Below are positions 1-9,004 of a stretch of DNA of 64,000 nt, in pieces. Made by a program: the position numbers and the translations under genes. Positions within the stretch are counted from its first letter, which is position 1; every line of letters starts with the position of its first letter. The notes beneath the pieces were generated by a model. That model saw nothing but the letters and a program-made list of their open reading frames with translations, was not told the DNA's origin and did not search any database. The stretch is from HXMU1420-13 sp965601825 (GTDB lineage Bacteria; Bacteroidota; Rhodothermia; Balneolales; Balneolaceae), in NCBI GenBank assembly GCA_965601825.1, contig OZ271839.1:2976001-3040000 (forward strand), in the 5' to 3' direction.

Positions 1-69
1 TAATTCATAGTTTATATGAGATTAACTTTCGAATTCACTCAAAACATATTCATATACAAACGCATTAAG

Positions 70-91
70 GTTCTGAAAAAAAAATCAGAAC
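70..91. repeat. Inverted repeat upstream of AraC gene
   Basis: Seven-base arms GTTCTGA (70-76) and TCAGAAC (85-91) flank an eight-A loop, ending 14 bases before the start of the AraC regulator. There is no T-run after it, so it looks more like an operator or leader hairpin than a terminator. This is inference from the dyad only. Confidence 0.4.
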
Positions 92-105
92 GAAATAAAA
101 ACTAG

Positions 106-1143
106 ATGGTCGACTTCTTCTGGCTTAAAAGCTTTACAGAAATTGTACAGTTATTCCTTTCTGTACTCTTCTTGATCTATATTCAGATTAAATACAGCCG
201 AAAATCGAATTCACTGATCTGGTTATCCACCTTCTTTTACATAAAAATTATTGGTGATATCCACGGGGTTGTTAATTTTACAGATTGGATTTCCTCATTG
301 ATAGCTACTCCTTTAATGAAGTTCTATTTCATTTCTATGGCTACCATAGAACTAAGTATGCTAATCAGTTTATTTTTCTATGCTAAAGCATTAAACGGAA
401 TTGAGACCACTTTAAAACAAGGCGCCTTATATGTAACCTTGTCTTTATTGTTAATCCCGATCAATTATTTGATAGTGGATGAATCAGGTGAATCGGTGAA
501 TATCATTTTTATTCTAGTCCGGTTATCGTGGATTAGTCTACTCGGTTATTCTCTTATCGTTTTGGTAGAAGAAAAAAACCTTAAGGTTTTCAGCATCTTT
601 GCATTGACATGGAATTTGTTATGGTTATCCCAAGTACTACTTGGTCGACAATTAGGATTGATATTTGAATCCTTACCCTGGTTTATCTTCGTTTTTGCAG
701 AACTAATTTTTGTAGTTGGTATTACATTTTATTTAATCAAAGCCATCACCTCGCCAAAAATTCTTTTATATGAAGATTCTTCAAATCTTTTTCCTAAACG
801 AGTGGAAGAGATAATCGAAGCCAATCTCAAAAAAGTAATGTTGACAGAGAAATTGTATCTGGATCCTGAATTAACAATCTCAAAACTTGCTACCGCTATT
901 AATATTCCACAATCAGATGTATCAAATTATTTGAATAAAGTGATCCGGAAGAATTTTAACCAATTTCTGAATGAATATAGAATAGAGGAGTCTAAGCTCA
1001 GACTAATTAATGCGGAGTTCAATAATAATACCATTGAACAGATTATGTATGATTCAGGTTTTAGTTCAAAATCAGTATTTAATACTGCATTTAAGGCGAA
1101 TACCGGTGTCACACCATCAAAATTTCGAAAGATGAATCAGTAG
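106..1143 (+). CDS. Seven-helix membrane AraC-family regulator
   Basis: The first ~215 residues form about seven hydrophobic helices. The last ~110 are an AraC/XylS helix-turn-helix domain, ending in the typical second recognition segment (SGFSSKSVFNTAFKANTG) and a TPSKFRK tail. This layout is a membrane sensor coupled directly to a DNA-binding domain, common in Bacteroidota-type genomes; the signal sensed and the target genes are unknown. The DNA-binding domain closely resembles those of the cyclase fusion at 3643 and the regulator at 7753. The gene is followed 14 bp later by a membrane hydrolase on the same strand. ATG start; no clear Shine-Dalgarno. Function confident at family level only. 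Confidence 0.88.
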   Translation: MVDFFWLKSFTEIVQLFLSVLFLIYIQIKYSRKSNSLIWLSTFFYIKIIGDIHGVVNFTDWISSLIATPLMKFYFISMATIELSMLISLFFYAKALNGIETTLKQGALYVTLSLLLIPINYLIVDESGESVNIIFILVRLSWISLLGYSLIVLVEEKNLKVFSIFALTWNLLWLSQVLLGRQLGLIFESLPWFIFVFAELIFVVGITFYLIKAITSPKILLYEDSSNLFPKRVEEIIEANLKKVMLTEKLYLDPELTISKLATAINIPQSDVSNYLNKVIRKNFNQFLNEYRIEESKLRLINAEFNNNTIEQIMYDSGFSSKSVFNTAFKANTGVTPSKFRKMNQ

Positions 1144-1157
1144 CAGTCAGGTTATAA

Positions 1158-2153
1158 ATGGATCCCGTTACACATGGTATAGTTGGCGCTACTTGCTCTC
1201 AGTTTTTTTCTGATAAGGAAACTATTAGAACTGCATCTGTTATTGGTTTTATATCAGCATTAGCTCCTGATTTAGATGTTTTTTTAGGATCAGACTTAGA
1301 TCCGTTATCGACCATTGAACTACACCGCCACTTCACACATTCGGTTCTGTTTACTCCAATTGGAGCATTAATTGTATCCGGACTACTTTGGTGGTTTGTG
1401 AGAAAGAAGCTCTCATTTAAAGCGACTTACTTATTCAGTTTAGCGGGTTACGCAACGGCTGGTTTGATGGATTACATTACCAGTTATGGAGTGTATTTAT
1501 TCTGGCCTGTGCTTGACGATCGTTTTTCTTTAAGTATTGTATCGGTCTTTGATCCGCTACTCACACTTGGAGTACTAATACTTTTTAGTTTTGCTATCTA
1601 TCAGAAAAAGAAAAAGCTGAGTATTGCCACTATAGCATGGCTATTTCTATATCTAAGCTTTGCAATGTTACAACAATCCAGAGTAGAACATGCTGCTTTA
1701 TCTGCAATACCAGAAGCAAGTCAATCCGAAACAAAACTTATCATGAAACCAACGATTGGAAACCAACTGTTATGGAGTGTTCGATTTATGAAGGAAGATG
1801 AACTATGCAGCATGGGAGTCAGATCCGGCATTTTTTCTGAATCTAAAATTTATCTCGGTGAATGTAAGTCACTTTTAGATTGGGAGACTGAGTATGAGTC
1901 ATTCAGCGAAACTATATTGTATGATGATATTCGAAGGTTTTCCGAATTATCAGATGGTTATTTGGTGCGACATCCAAATCATCCAGAAGTAATTGGTGAC
2001 GGCCGATATTCTATGTTACCAACTACAGTTTCACCACTTTGGGGAATAACCATCGATACTACTAAAACAAGTCAACATGTAGCATTTGATTCCTACCGTG
2101 ATACAAGTCCTGAAACCAGAGAATCATTTTTGGAGATGCTTTTTGGTAAATAG
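1158..2153 (+). CDS. DUF457/YdjM-type inner-membrane metal-dependent hydrolase
   Basis: The N-terminus MDPVTHGIVGA, followed by APDLDVFLG and HRHFTHS, gives the conserved His/Asp set of the YdjM/YbcI membrane-bound metal-dependent hydrolase family. Four or so transmembrane helices follow, then a soluble C-terminal region (~190-331) with LLWSVRFMK and a PLWGITID segment typical of the longer members. The substrate is unknown for the family. It starts 14 bp after the AraC gene, so the two are likely co-transcribed, and it is closed by a hairpin terminator at 2190. Length is normal for the long subgroup. Confidence 0.85.
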   Translation: MDPVTHGIVGATCSQFFSDKETIRTASVIGFISALAPDLDVFLGSDLDPLSTIELHRHFTHSVLFTPIGALIVSGLLWWFVRKKLSFKATYLFSLAGYATAGLMDYITSYGVYLFWPVLDDRFSLSIVSVFDPLLTLGVLILFSFAIYQKKKKLSIATIAWLFLYLSFAMLQQSRVEHAALSAIPEASQSETKLIMKPTIGNQLLWSVRFMKEDELCSMGVRSGIFSESKIYLGECKSLLDWETEYESFSETILYDDIRRFSELSDGYLVRHPNHPEVIGDGRYSMLPTTVSPLWGITIDTTKTSQHVAFDSYRDTSPETRESFLEMLFGK

Positions 2154-2189
2154 AAGTTCAATAGAAGTTGAAAGTATTTTAGAGAAATT

Positions 2190-2214
2190 AACCGCCTCTT
2201 TGAGGTTTTTTTTA
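2190..2214 (+). terminator. Intrinsic terminator after membrane hydrolase
   Basis: The short stem CCTC-TTT-GAGG is followed by eight T residues, about 40 bases after the stop codon of the hydrolase gene. This is the form of a Rho-independent terminator on the plus strand. Confidence 0.7.
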
Positions 2215-2339
2215 TCTAGCTGTTCAGTTAGTAAATATTCAAAATTCTTTTTTGAAACTAACTTCAATTAGTATTCGTCAATGGTGACTTTTATAAGGGC
2301 TTAAAGCGGCTACAATCAAAATTATACGTTAATAGATAA

Positions 2340-3464
2340 ATGAGAAACTACACCCTATTCATCCTGAGTACATTCATCATCATAACCTCATGTACCAGCA
2401 TTAGTGATCATGAAACAGTTATAAGCAAGGCTAATGATAAACTTCAAGAATTTGAAGGTTTTGAGTATACAGCACTTGCAATGTATCCAAATCCAATGGG
2501 TATTTACGACACTACTTCTATATCAATATCCTTTAATAAAAATGACTCGAGCTTAATCGGATATGATTACATCGCAAAAAACAGGGGTAAATATCAAAAT
2601 TCAGACATTGTAAATCTAAACGGTGATTATAGATTTGTTCAACATTCTGATAAACTTGTTCAATTCTATCCGTCTTCAGATTATGAACAAGAAGAGTATT
2701 CCATTAAGAATGACCTCGCAATTAACTATTCACCTCTTCGCTATTTAGAATTAGAAGATTGGCAATTAGTTAGTGATACACTCTTAGATAACCAATCTTA
2801 TGCTAATTACATGCGAATCGAAGGTGATAGGGTTAATGATAATGGTGATAAGATTCTAACTGAGCAGCATATCTTCATTAATTCCTCAAACTATTTAATC
2901 GAAAGATTTGAACGTAGAAATCATTTTAACGGAGCACTTTCACAAGTTGTGATTTATGAATATCAAGATTATGCGTTCTATAGAAATGACGAAGAGCTTA
3001 CTTACACATTCCCAGAAGGATATAACACCGCTCTACTTGGTGTTTCTCCTTATGCGAACAATTTAAAAGTTGGGCAAACTGCTCCAGAATTCACTACTGT
3101 TGATGAACAGAATAATGTGTTCAATCTCTCTGATTATCGTGGTCAAAAAGTATTGTTAGACTTTTCGATTATTAACTGTGGATACTGCCTACAATCACTA
3201 AAGCATTTCAATCAAGAGGGTTATCAACTATCTGAAGATATATTTGCATTGTACATCAATCCACTTGATTCAAAACAAGACATGTCTGCTTTTAATGATC
3301 AATATTATGTCCCTTTTCCGATAGTTGTAGATAACACTGGTGAAATTGCCCAGCAATATGGAGTTCTCTCCTACCCTTTATTCTATTTAATCAATGAAGA
3401 TGGAGTTATTGAACAGGTAATAAACGGTTTTGATGAAGAATTTCAGGAAAGTTTAGGAAGTTAG
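2340..3464 (+). CDS. Lipoprotein with C-terminal thioredoxin-fold redoxin domain
   Basis: A lipoprotein signal peptide ends in a lipobox (ITSC, Cys ~18), so the protein should be anchored in the envelope. Residues ~30-235 form a beta-rich domain of unknown role. Residues ~240-374 are an AhpC/TSA-TlpA-like redoxin: APEFTTVDEQNN, then LSDYRGQKVLLDFS, then the CGYC active-site pair. A cis-proline region (VLSYPLFYLI) follows. It probably reduces or exchanges disulfides of exported proteins. The gene stands alone between two terminators. It is related in design to the redoxin at 13166 but not its close copy. Confidence 0.85.
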   Translation: MRNYTLFILSTFIIITSCTSISDHETVISKANDKLQEFEGFEYTALAMYPNPMGIYDTTSISISFNKNDSSLIGYDYIAKNRGKYQNSDIVNLNGDYRFVQHSDKLVQFYPSSDYEQEEYSIKNDLAINYSPLRYLELEDWQLVSDTLLDNQSYANYMRIEGDRVNDNGDKILTEQHIFINSSNYLIERFERRNHFNGALSQVVIYEYQDYAFYRNDEELTYTFPEGYNTALLGVSPYANNLKVGQTAPEFTTVDEQNNVFNLSDYRGQKVLLDFSIINCGYCLQSLKHFNQEGYQLSEDIFALYINPLDSKQDMSAFNDQYYVPFPIVVDNTGEIAQQYGVLSYPLFYLINEDGVIEQVINGFDEEFQESLGS

Positions 3465-3477
3465 AGTTCCAAACTAT

Positions 3478-3510
3478 AAAGCCTTCAATCCTACTTGGAG
3501 GCTTTTTTCT
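3478..3510 (+). terminator. Intrinsic terminator after redoxin lipoprotein
   Basis: The arms AAGCCTTC and GGAGGCTT pair across a short loop and are followed by a run of six T, just after the redoxin stop codon. Confidence 0.7.
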
Positions 3511-3642
3511 ATTTACCCTATTTAGTCTGATAGGTTTATACTAAATAATTAATAATCGCTGATTATCTAATTCTGACATAATTATTCGTGATTATGTCGT
3601 AAAAATTAATATCCTCTTCCCTACTAGACTAAATTATCAGCA

Positions 3643-5958
3643 GTGCGAAAATTAGCAGCCATTCTTTTTACTGATATAGTTGGTTACACCGCCCTTATGC
3701 AGGAAAGTGAAATCAAAGCCGCTGCTTTAAGGAAAAAGCATCGAGAGGTTTTTAAAAATGAACATTTGAAGTTCCAGGGGAAAATCATTCAATACTTTGG
3801 TGATGGGACCCTTAGTATGTTCGACAGTGCCGTTGAGGCCGTTAAATGTGCCATTTCCATTCAAAAATTATTTAAAGAAAGTGAAATTGAAATTCCTGTT
3901 AGAATGGGATTACATATTGGCGACGTCTTTTTCGATGGAACTGAAATTTATGGTCATGGTGTAAATCTGGCTGCAAGAATTGAATCCATTAGTCAATCCG
4001 GAGCAGTTCTAATTTCAGACAGAGTTAATGCTGAATTACAAAATCACAAAGGCATTACAACTAAAAGTCTCGGGACATTCACTTTTAAAAATGTTACAGA
4101 TCCGGTTGAGGTATTTGCAGTTGATGAATCCTGGTTAGTCACAGATATAGTTACTGAACAACATAAATCTGAACAAAAAAAATCAGTAGTAGTCCTACCC
4201 TTCGAGAACCTGAGTCATTCAGAAGATCAGGAGTATTTTTGTGATGGTATGACCGAAGAACTGATAAATGCTCTTACCAAAATCAGGGAACTGAAAGTCA
4301 CTTCTCGAACTTCATCCTTCCATTTTAAAGGTCAACAAGTTTCTACCGCTGAGATTGGTAATCAACTAGGTGTTTCGACTATTGTTCATGGCAGTATTCG
4401 ACTGGCAGGTTCTACGATCAGAATTACTGTTCAACTTATTGATGTTGAGGAAGATTATGTATACTGGTCGAATAACTTCGATCGATCTTTGGATGATATT
4501 TTTGCCGTTCAAGATGAAATAAGTCTGACCATCGCAGAACGTCTCCGTGAACATTTGGGACATTTGATAATTGATCGAAATTTAGTTCCTGAACAGGATA
4601 TTTCAATCGACGGCTATAACACCTATTTAAAAGGTCGGTATCATATCCTGAAAATGACCGACTCTGATATACGGTTGGGACTCTCATTACTTGAACAATT
4701 AGTGAATGATTCTCCGAATTATGCGTATGGATATTTAGGTGTACATATGGGTTACACCATGCTTGGCAGTTTAGGTTTTATGCCGGCGTCAGAGGCATTT
4801 CCAAAGGGCCATACTTTTCTGGAAAAAGCCATTGAACTCGATGATTCTTTACCGGAGTGTAATTTGCAGCTTTCATGGATAAGCTTCCTTCAGGAATGGG
4901 ATTTGGATAAGACCTATGCTCATTTAAGTAAAGTCCACACCGAGCGACCTATTGTTGATTATTACCAAACGATGGCTTCAGTTGTGGTGGTTGAGCGCAA
5001 TTTCAAAGCTGCTGATCATTACATTGATATCGCTCTTCAACTGGACCCTCTTTCAGATATCACTCATCATTTGAAAGGCTTTGTCAATTATGTGCAGCAT
5101 CGATATAAAGAGGCAATTGAATACTATAGAAAGTCTCTAGAACTAAAGCCTGATTCTGCAGTTTCATTTTCTGAGCTGGGTCAATCTTTATTACTAATTG
5201 GTAAACATGACGAAGCCCTAGCCTTTTTCGAAGGATTGTCATCAGAAAAAACACCTTTAGTTAAACAAGGTGGTATTGCACTGGTTCATGCTTTTCAGGG
5301 TAAAAATGAACTGGCAAAAAAAGAGATTAAAGTACTTGAAGATGCCCTCCAAAGTGAGTCTATGGAGAAAGCCTTATACCAGCTTATTATTGTTGAATGT
5401 GCTCTAAAGAACTTTGACAGAGCCATGGCTTATGTTAAACAGGCTTTTGAATATCGTTTGCCGATGCTAGTCTATTTAAAGATTGACCCAATCATAAAAC
5501 CTCTTCATGACCTTGCTGAATTCAAGCAGCTGTTTGATTCACTTTATTCGTCAAACAAACCAATTCCTGAGATAGATCAACAATACAAAAAATCACTTGT
5601 TGATCAAGAGCATTTAGTACAATATAGAATTGAGTTAAAGGAAATCATTGCTACTGAAAAACCTTTTTTAAATCCACATCTAACGCTTTCAGAGCTCGCA
5701 GAACTAATCGGAATACAGGCAAATCAGTTATCACAAGTACTAAATGCTGGATTCAATCAGAACTTCTCAGAGTTTATTAACACTTATAGAATCAAACATT
5801 TTAAAGAGCTCCTCCAAAATCCTGATAAGCAAAATTTCACCATCCTCGCACTGGCTTACGAAAGCGGGTTTAACTCCAAGACAGCCTTTAACACTTTCTT
5901 TAAGCGATCTGAGGGAATGACGCCGAATGCATATTTGAAATCGGTACTTTCTAAATAA
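3643..5958 (+). CDS. Class III nucleotidyl cyclase - TolB-like - TPR - AraC HTH fusion
   Basis: GTG start at the canonical cyclase N-terminus (RKLAAILFTDIVGYT). Domains in order: class III cyclase (~1-165), with metal Asp11 and Asp54 and transition-state Asn108/Arg112; a TolB-like segment (~175-305: VVLPFENLS, FCDGMTEELINAL, VHGSIR); several TPR helices (~325-640); and an AraC/XylS helix-turn-helix (~665-771). The usual substrate-pocket Lys is Gln50 and the usual Asp is Glu101, so the nucleotide made, or whether it is active at all, is uncertain. No membrane segment, so it is cytoplasmic. The cyclase/TolB-like/TPR order is a known architecture; ending in an AraC DNA-binding domain makes it a one-chain signal-to-promoter device. 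It stands alone. Confidence 0.9.
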   Translation: MRKLAAILFTDIVGYTALMQESEIKAAALRKKHREVFKNEHLKFQGKIIQYFGDGTLSMFDSAVEAVKCAISIQKLFKESEIEIPVRMGLHIGDVFFDGTEIYGHGVNLAARIESISQSGAVLISDRVNAELQNHKGITTKSLGTFTFKNVTDPVEVFAVDESWLVTDIVTEQHKSEQKKSVVVLPFENLSHSEDQEYFCDGMTEELINALTKIRELKVTSRTSSFHFKGQQVSTAEIGNQLGVSTIVHGSIRLAGSTIRITVQLIDVEEDYVYWSNNFDRSLDDIFAVQDEISLTIAERLREHLGHLIIDRNLVPEQDISIDGYNTYLKGRYHILKMTDSDIRLGLSLLEQLVNDSPNYAYGYLGVHMGYTMLGSLGFMPASEAFPKGHTFLEKAIELDDSLPECNLQLSWISFLQEWDLDKTYAHLSKVHTERPIVDYYQTMASVVVVERNFKAADHYIDIALQLDPLSDITHHLKGFVNYVQHRYKEAIEYYRKSLELKPDSAVSFSELGQSLLLIGKHDEALAFFEGLSSEKTPLVKQGGIALVHAFQGKNELAKKEIKVLEDALQSESMEKALYQLIIVECALKNFDRAMAYVKQAFEYRLPMLVYLKIDPIIKPLHDLAEFKQLFDSLYSSNKPIPEIDQQYKKSLVDQEHLVQYRIELKEIIATEKPFLNPHLTLSELAELIGIQANQLSQVLNAGFNQNFSEFINTYRIKHFKELLQNPDKQNFTILALAYESGFNSKTAFNTFFKRSEGMTPNAYLKSVLSK

Positions 5959-6045
5959 GTTCGCATTTCGAAACCCGAACGTTTATAGGTTTCAAGCTGA
6001 GTAGGTTTGTTTCAGATTAAATCGAAACAAATAAATACTTGAATT

Positions 6046-7038
6046 ATGACTACTCAAAAAATGAATGCTATCGTATCAACAGCTTATGGATCTGCTGATG
6101 TATTAAAATTCCAGCAAGTTGATAAACCTACTCCTAAAGCTGATGAAGTATTGATTCAGGTTCATGCAACCTCCGTAACAAATGCACACACCGCAATTAG
6201 AACCGGTTATCCATTATTCGGTAGATTATTCCTGGGGCTAACTAAGCCTAAAATGCAGATATCGGGTACAGATTTTTCCGGTGAAATTGTGGCGAAAGGT
6301 TCTGACGTAAAAAAATACCAGGTTGGTGATTTAGTGTTTGGATCAACAGACTTACATGGCGGTGGTTATGCAGAATTTCTCACTTTACCGGAAAATGAAG
6401 TATTTGCTTTAAAACCAGATAATTATTCTCATGCTCAGGCTACCGCTATAATAGATGGTGCCGCAACTGCTTATGCTTTCCTTAAGCAAAGTATTGATTT
6501 ACAACCCGGACAGAAGATCTTAATTAATGGTGCATCAGGGAGTATTGGAACTGCAGCTGTACAATTAGCAAAATATTTTGGTGCAGAAGTAACCGGTGTT
6601 TGCAGCTCCGTAAATGTATCAATGGTAAAGTCTATCGGAGTTGATCATGTAATTGATTATTCAAAAGAAGATTTTACCAAAGGCGATAAGAAGTATGATG
6701 TCATCTTCGATACAGTTGGAAAATCAAGTTTTAACGAGAGTAAAGCAGTTCTTGAAGAGAATGGTGTCTTTTTAACTCCGGTTTTAACCTTCAGAAACTT
6801 ATTAGATGTTGCTATCTCATCATTGTTTTCATCTAAGAAAGCCATTTTTTCGGCTACCGGGTTACGAGACAAAGAAATCAAAGCTAAAGAATTCTCAATG
6901 TTGAAGAAATTGATGGAGAATAAAGTTCTAACCCCTGTAATTGATCGATTCTATCAATTTCCACAAATACCTGAAGCTCATAGATACGTAGAAAAAGGTC
7001 ACAAAAAAGGAAATGTGGTAATCAACGTTATTGGATGA
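6046..7038 (+). CDS. Medium-chain NAD(P)-dependent quinone oxidoreductase-like protein
   Basis: A zinc-free medium-chain dehydrogenase/reductase. The N-terminal GroES-like fold carries SGTDFSGEIVAKGSDV and FGSTDLHGGGYAEF. The Rossmann nucleotide-binding loop is NGASGSIGTAAVQLAK (~residues 160-175). The C-terminal strand is HKKGNVVINV. Cys/His zinc ligands of alcohol dehydrogenases are absent, pointing to an NADPH:quinone or enone reductase; the substrate cannot be read. It lies downstream of the cyclase/AraC fusion on the same strand with an 87-bp gap and is closed by a strong hairpin. Confidence 0.88.
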   Translation: MTTQKMNAIVSTAYGSADVLKFQQVDKPTPKADEVLIQVHATSVTNAHTAIRTGYPLFGRLFLGLTKPKMQISGTDFSGEIVAKGSDVKKYQVGDLVFGSTDLHGGGYAEFLTLPENEVFALKPDNYSHAQATAIIDGAATAYAFLKQSIDLQPGQKILINGASGSIGTAAVQLAKYFGAEVTGVCSSVNVSMVKSIGVDHVIDYSKEDFTKGDKKYDVIFDTVGKSSFNESKAVLEENGVFLTPVLTFRNLLDVAISSLFSSKKAIFSATGLRDKEIKAKEFSMLKKLMENKVLTPVIDRFYQFPQIPEAHRYVEKGHKKGNVVINVIG

Positions 7039-7043
7039 TATGA

Positions 7044-7074
7044 AAGCCTCAGATTATAGATCAGAGGCTTTTTT
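7044..7074. terminator. Bidirectional intrinsic terminator
   Basis: The perfect arms AAGCCTC (7044-7050) and GAGGCTT (7064-7070) are followed by T's on the plus strand and preceded by A's. It sits between convergent genes (the oxidoreductase and the DUF998 protein). Confidence 0.75.
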
Positions 7075-7103
7075 GCTTCATGATTGTTTCATACGGCATA
7101 TAA

Positions 7104-7703
7104 TTAATCTCGTTTGAAGGTAGTCCATCCTATCCAGATAGAGAAGTTGATCAGGAATACACGTTGATATACCCCTCGAAATGGCGAATCAATTCCTTCA
7201 AATGCTATCACCAAAAATAGGATTACTCCAAGCAATGAAAGAGAATTGAAAATGATTTTCGTATTGCGCTTCCAGCTTTCAACTATTGATCCAATACCCA
7301 TTGAAATCATTCCTAACACTGCAAATAGAAAAGCGAACATTGCAGCGATATTATGAACGAGTCCTTCTCTTGAAATATCTATGAAACTGCATCTGACATC
7401 GCAGTTATAAAGGCCTGCTACTACAAACAAAGATCCACTGAGTGCCAAAAAACCAATAGTGAAATATCGACTTTTATTTGAGGGACCCTTTTGAAAGATA
7501 TGCATGGAATGAAAAAGAATTCCAACCCCAAAAGGGATAATTCCAAAGAAGTTAATAATGAATGCTGATGGAGCTCCAATTGCTCCTAGCTCGCTTATAA
7601 ACTGGCTTGTGTGTGAATAATTCGGATAGATAAATCCATTAATTATCACCATCAACCAAAAAAGGAAAGTACCGATTAAACCGGCATATTTAATAATGAC
7701 CAT
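7104..7703 (-). CDS. DUF998 family membrane protein
   Basis: About six transmembrane helices over 199 residues. The first loop carries YPNYSHTSQFISELGAIGAP, the signature of DUF998 proteins, whose function is not established. A CDVRCS pair faces the other side of the membrane and could form a disulfide. It is 49 bp downstream of the AraC regulator on the same strand, so the two may be co-transcribed and this protein may be its target or partner (inference). Confidence 0.8.
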   Translation of the reverse strand: MVIIKYAGLIGTFLFWLMVIINGFIYPNYSHTSQFISELGAIGAPSAFIINFFGIIPFGVGILFHSMHIFQKGPSNKSRYFTIGFLALSGSLFVVAGLYNCDVRCSFIDISREGLVHNIAAMFAFLFAVLGMISMGIGSIVESWKRNTKIIFNSLSLLGVILFLVIAFEGIDSPFRGVYQRVFLINFSIWIGWTTFKRD

Positions 7704-7752
7704 TTACCTGATTCAATTTAAGATTTCAAGTAAAATGGCCTTCTACTGCGTG

Positions 7753-8907
7753 TTAATCGTCTATTCCAATTTGTATGGACTTATTTTGCAACTCTTTTTT
7801 GAAGACTGAAGGTGTTAATCCTGTAAATCTCTTGAAGCATTTATTAAAGGTTGATTTTGATGTGAAACCAGAGTCTAATGCAATTCCTAAAATGCTTAAG
7901 TGATCATTATTCGGATCGGCCAGTTTTCTCTTCACTTCTTCAACCCGATATTGATTAACAAAATCGAAAAAATTCTCTTCTTGTTTCTGATTGAGTGTTT
8001 GCGAGACTTGAACGTTCGTTTGATCAATACGTTCACTTAAGTCGGAGATGGATAAATCAGGATTCAAATATAACCTCTCCACTTCCATTATTTGGATCAA
8101 CTTTTTCGAAATATCTTCAAGTTCCTTTTCATTGAGAAGAGATTTTTCATATTTCGTTTTTGATGCATCCAGAACCAAATGACCGATATGTTGATCCACA
8201 AAAATCGGAGTTTGTTTCAATCCATATATGCCAACAAGAAGCAGTTGGATATTTATGAATAGAAACGTGATCGTATATGAAATGGAATATGAATAAAGCC
8301 CGGTATCTGCTAAAAAAATACTGATCACAATAATGAAACCTCCAATCCCAATTGTCATCAGCCAATAATTGAGCCAAGAGAGTGTGCGCTTTTGCTCATT
8401 AGAAAAGTTCTGATGCAGCAATACTTCTTGTCTTTTGATATTTAATCGAATCAACCAGAGGAACAACAATGCAATTGCAACCATCGATGGAGATAAAATT
8501 CGAATCCAGATTGGTGCTATATCTGATATAAAAACTTCGAAATTTCTGAAGTTTAAGAAGTCATTAGTTAACGTGAAGTAAAACAACATCGAATAGAACA
8601 AATATGGACTTATTCCTGCAATCCAATGTTTTAATGAGCTTCTTTCTACCAATTCTGTTGTATACAAGAAAATAATTGGGATATGAAGTACAGGAAATGC
8701 ACTACCCAAACTTTGAATAATAGTATTTTCATTTACAGCATCAGTAACTACGAGATAGAAATAAAAACAATGGGTTGCAATTCCCAGAAACCACCCAATA
8801 AGGATAATGTCTGCACGCGATTTATTTTCTTTTAATGCAAGGAGTAGCATCAAAAAGAACGAAAATGCGATCCCGCTAAATGCTGTAATTTCTAATAGTG
8901 TACCCAA
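7753..8907 (-). CDS. Seven-helix membrane AraC-family regulator
   Basis: Residues ~1-225 contain about seven hydrophobic helices. Residues ~270-384 are an AraC helix-turn-helix domain (LYLNPDLSISDLSERI, then SGFTSKSTFNKCFKRFTGLTPSVF). The start is TTG (8905-8907); the next in-frame ATG would remove half of the first helix, so TTG is preferred. It has the same architecture as the regulator at 106. Upstream of the DUF998 gene. The sensed signal is unknown. Confidence 0.87.
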   Translation of the reverse strand: MGTLLEITAFSGIAFSFFLMLLLALKENKSRADIILIGWFLGIATHCFYFYLVVTDAVNENTIIQSLGSAFPVLHIPIIFLYTTELVERSSLKHWIAGISPYLFYSMLFYFTLTNDFLNFRNFEVFISDIAPIWIRILSPSMVAIALLFLWLIRLNIKRQEVLLHQNFSNEQKRTLSWLNYWLMTIGIGGFIIVISIFLADTGLYSYSISYTITFLFINIQLLLVGIYGLKQTPIFVDQHIGHLVLDASKTKYEKSLLNEKELEDISKKLIQIMEVERLYLNPDLSISDLSERIDQTNVQVSQTLNQKQEENFFDFVNQYRVEEVKRKLADPNNDHLSILGIALDSGFTSKSTFNKCFKRFTGLTPSVFKKELQNKSIQIGIDD

Positions 8908-9004
8908 TTTCTATTGAATGACTCGTGTATTCTAACAATGCAATAAATAGGATTATTAAACGAATTATTCCTTAAAAATCTGTTTCACCTTTAATTTAAA
9001 AGCT

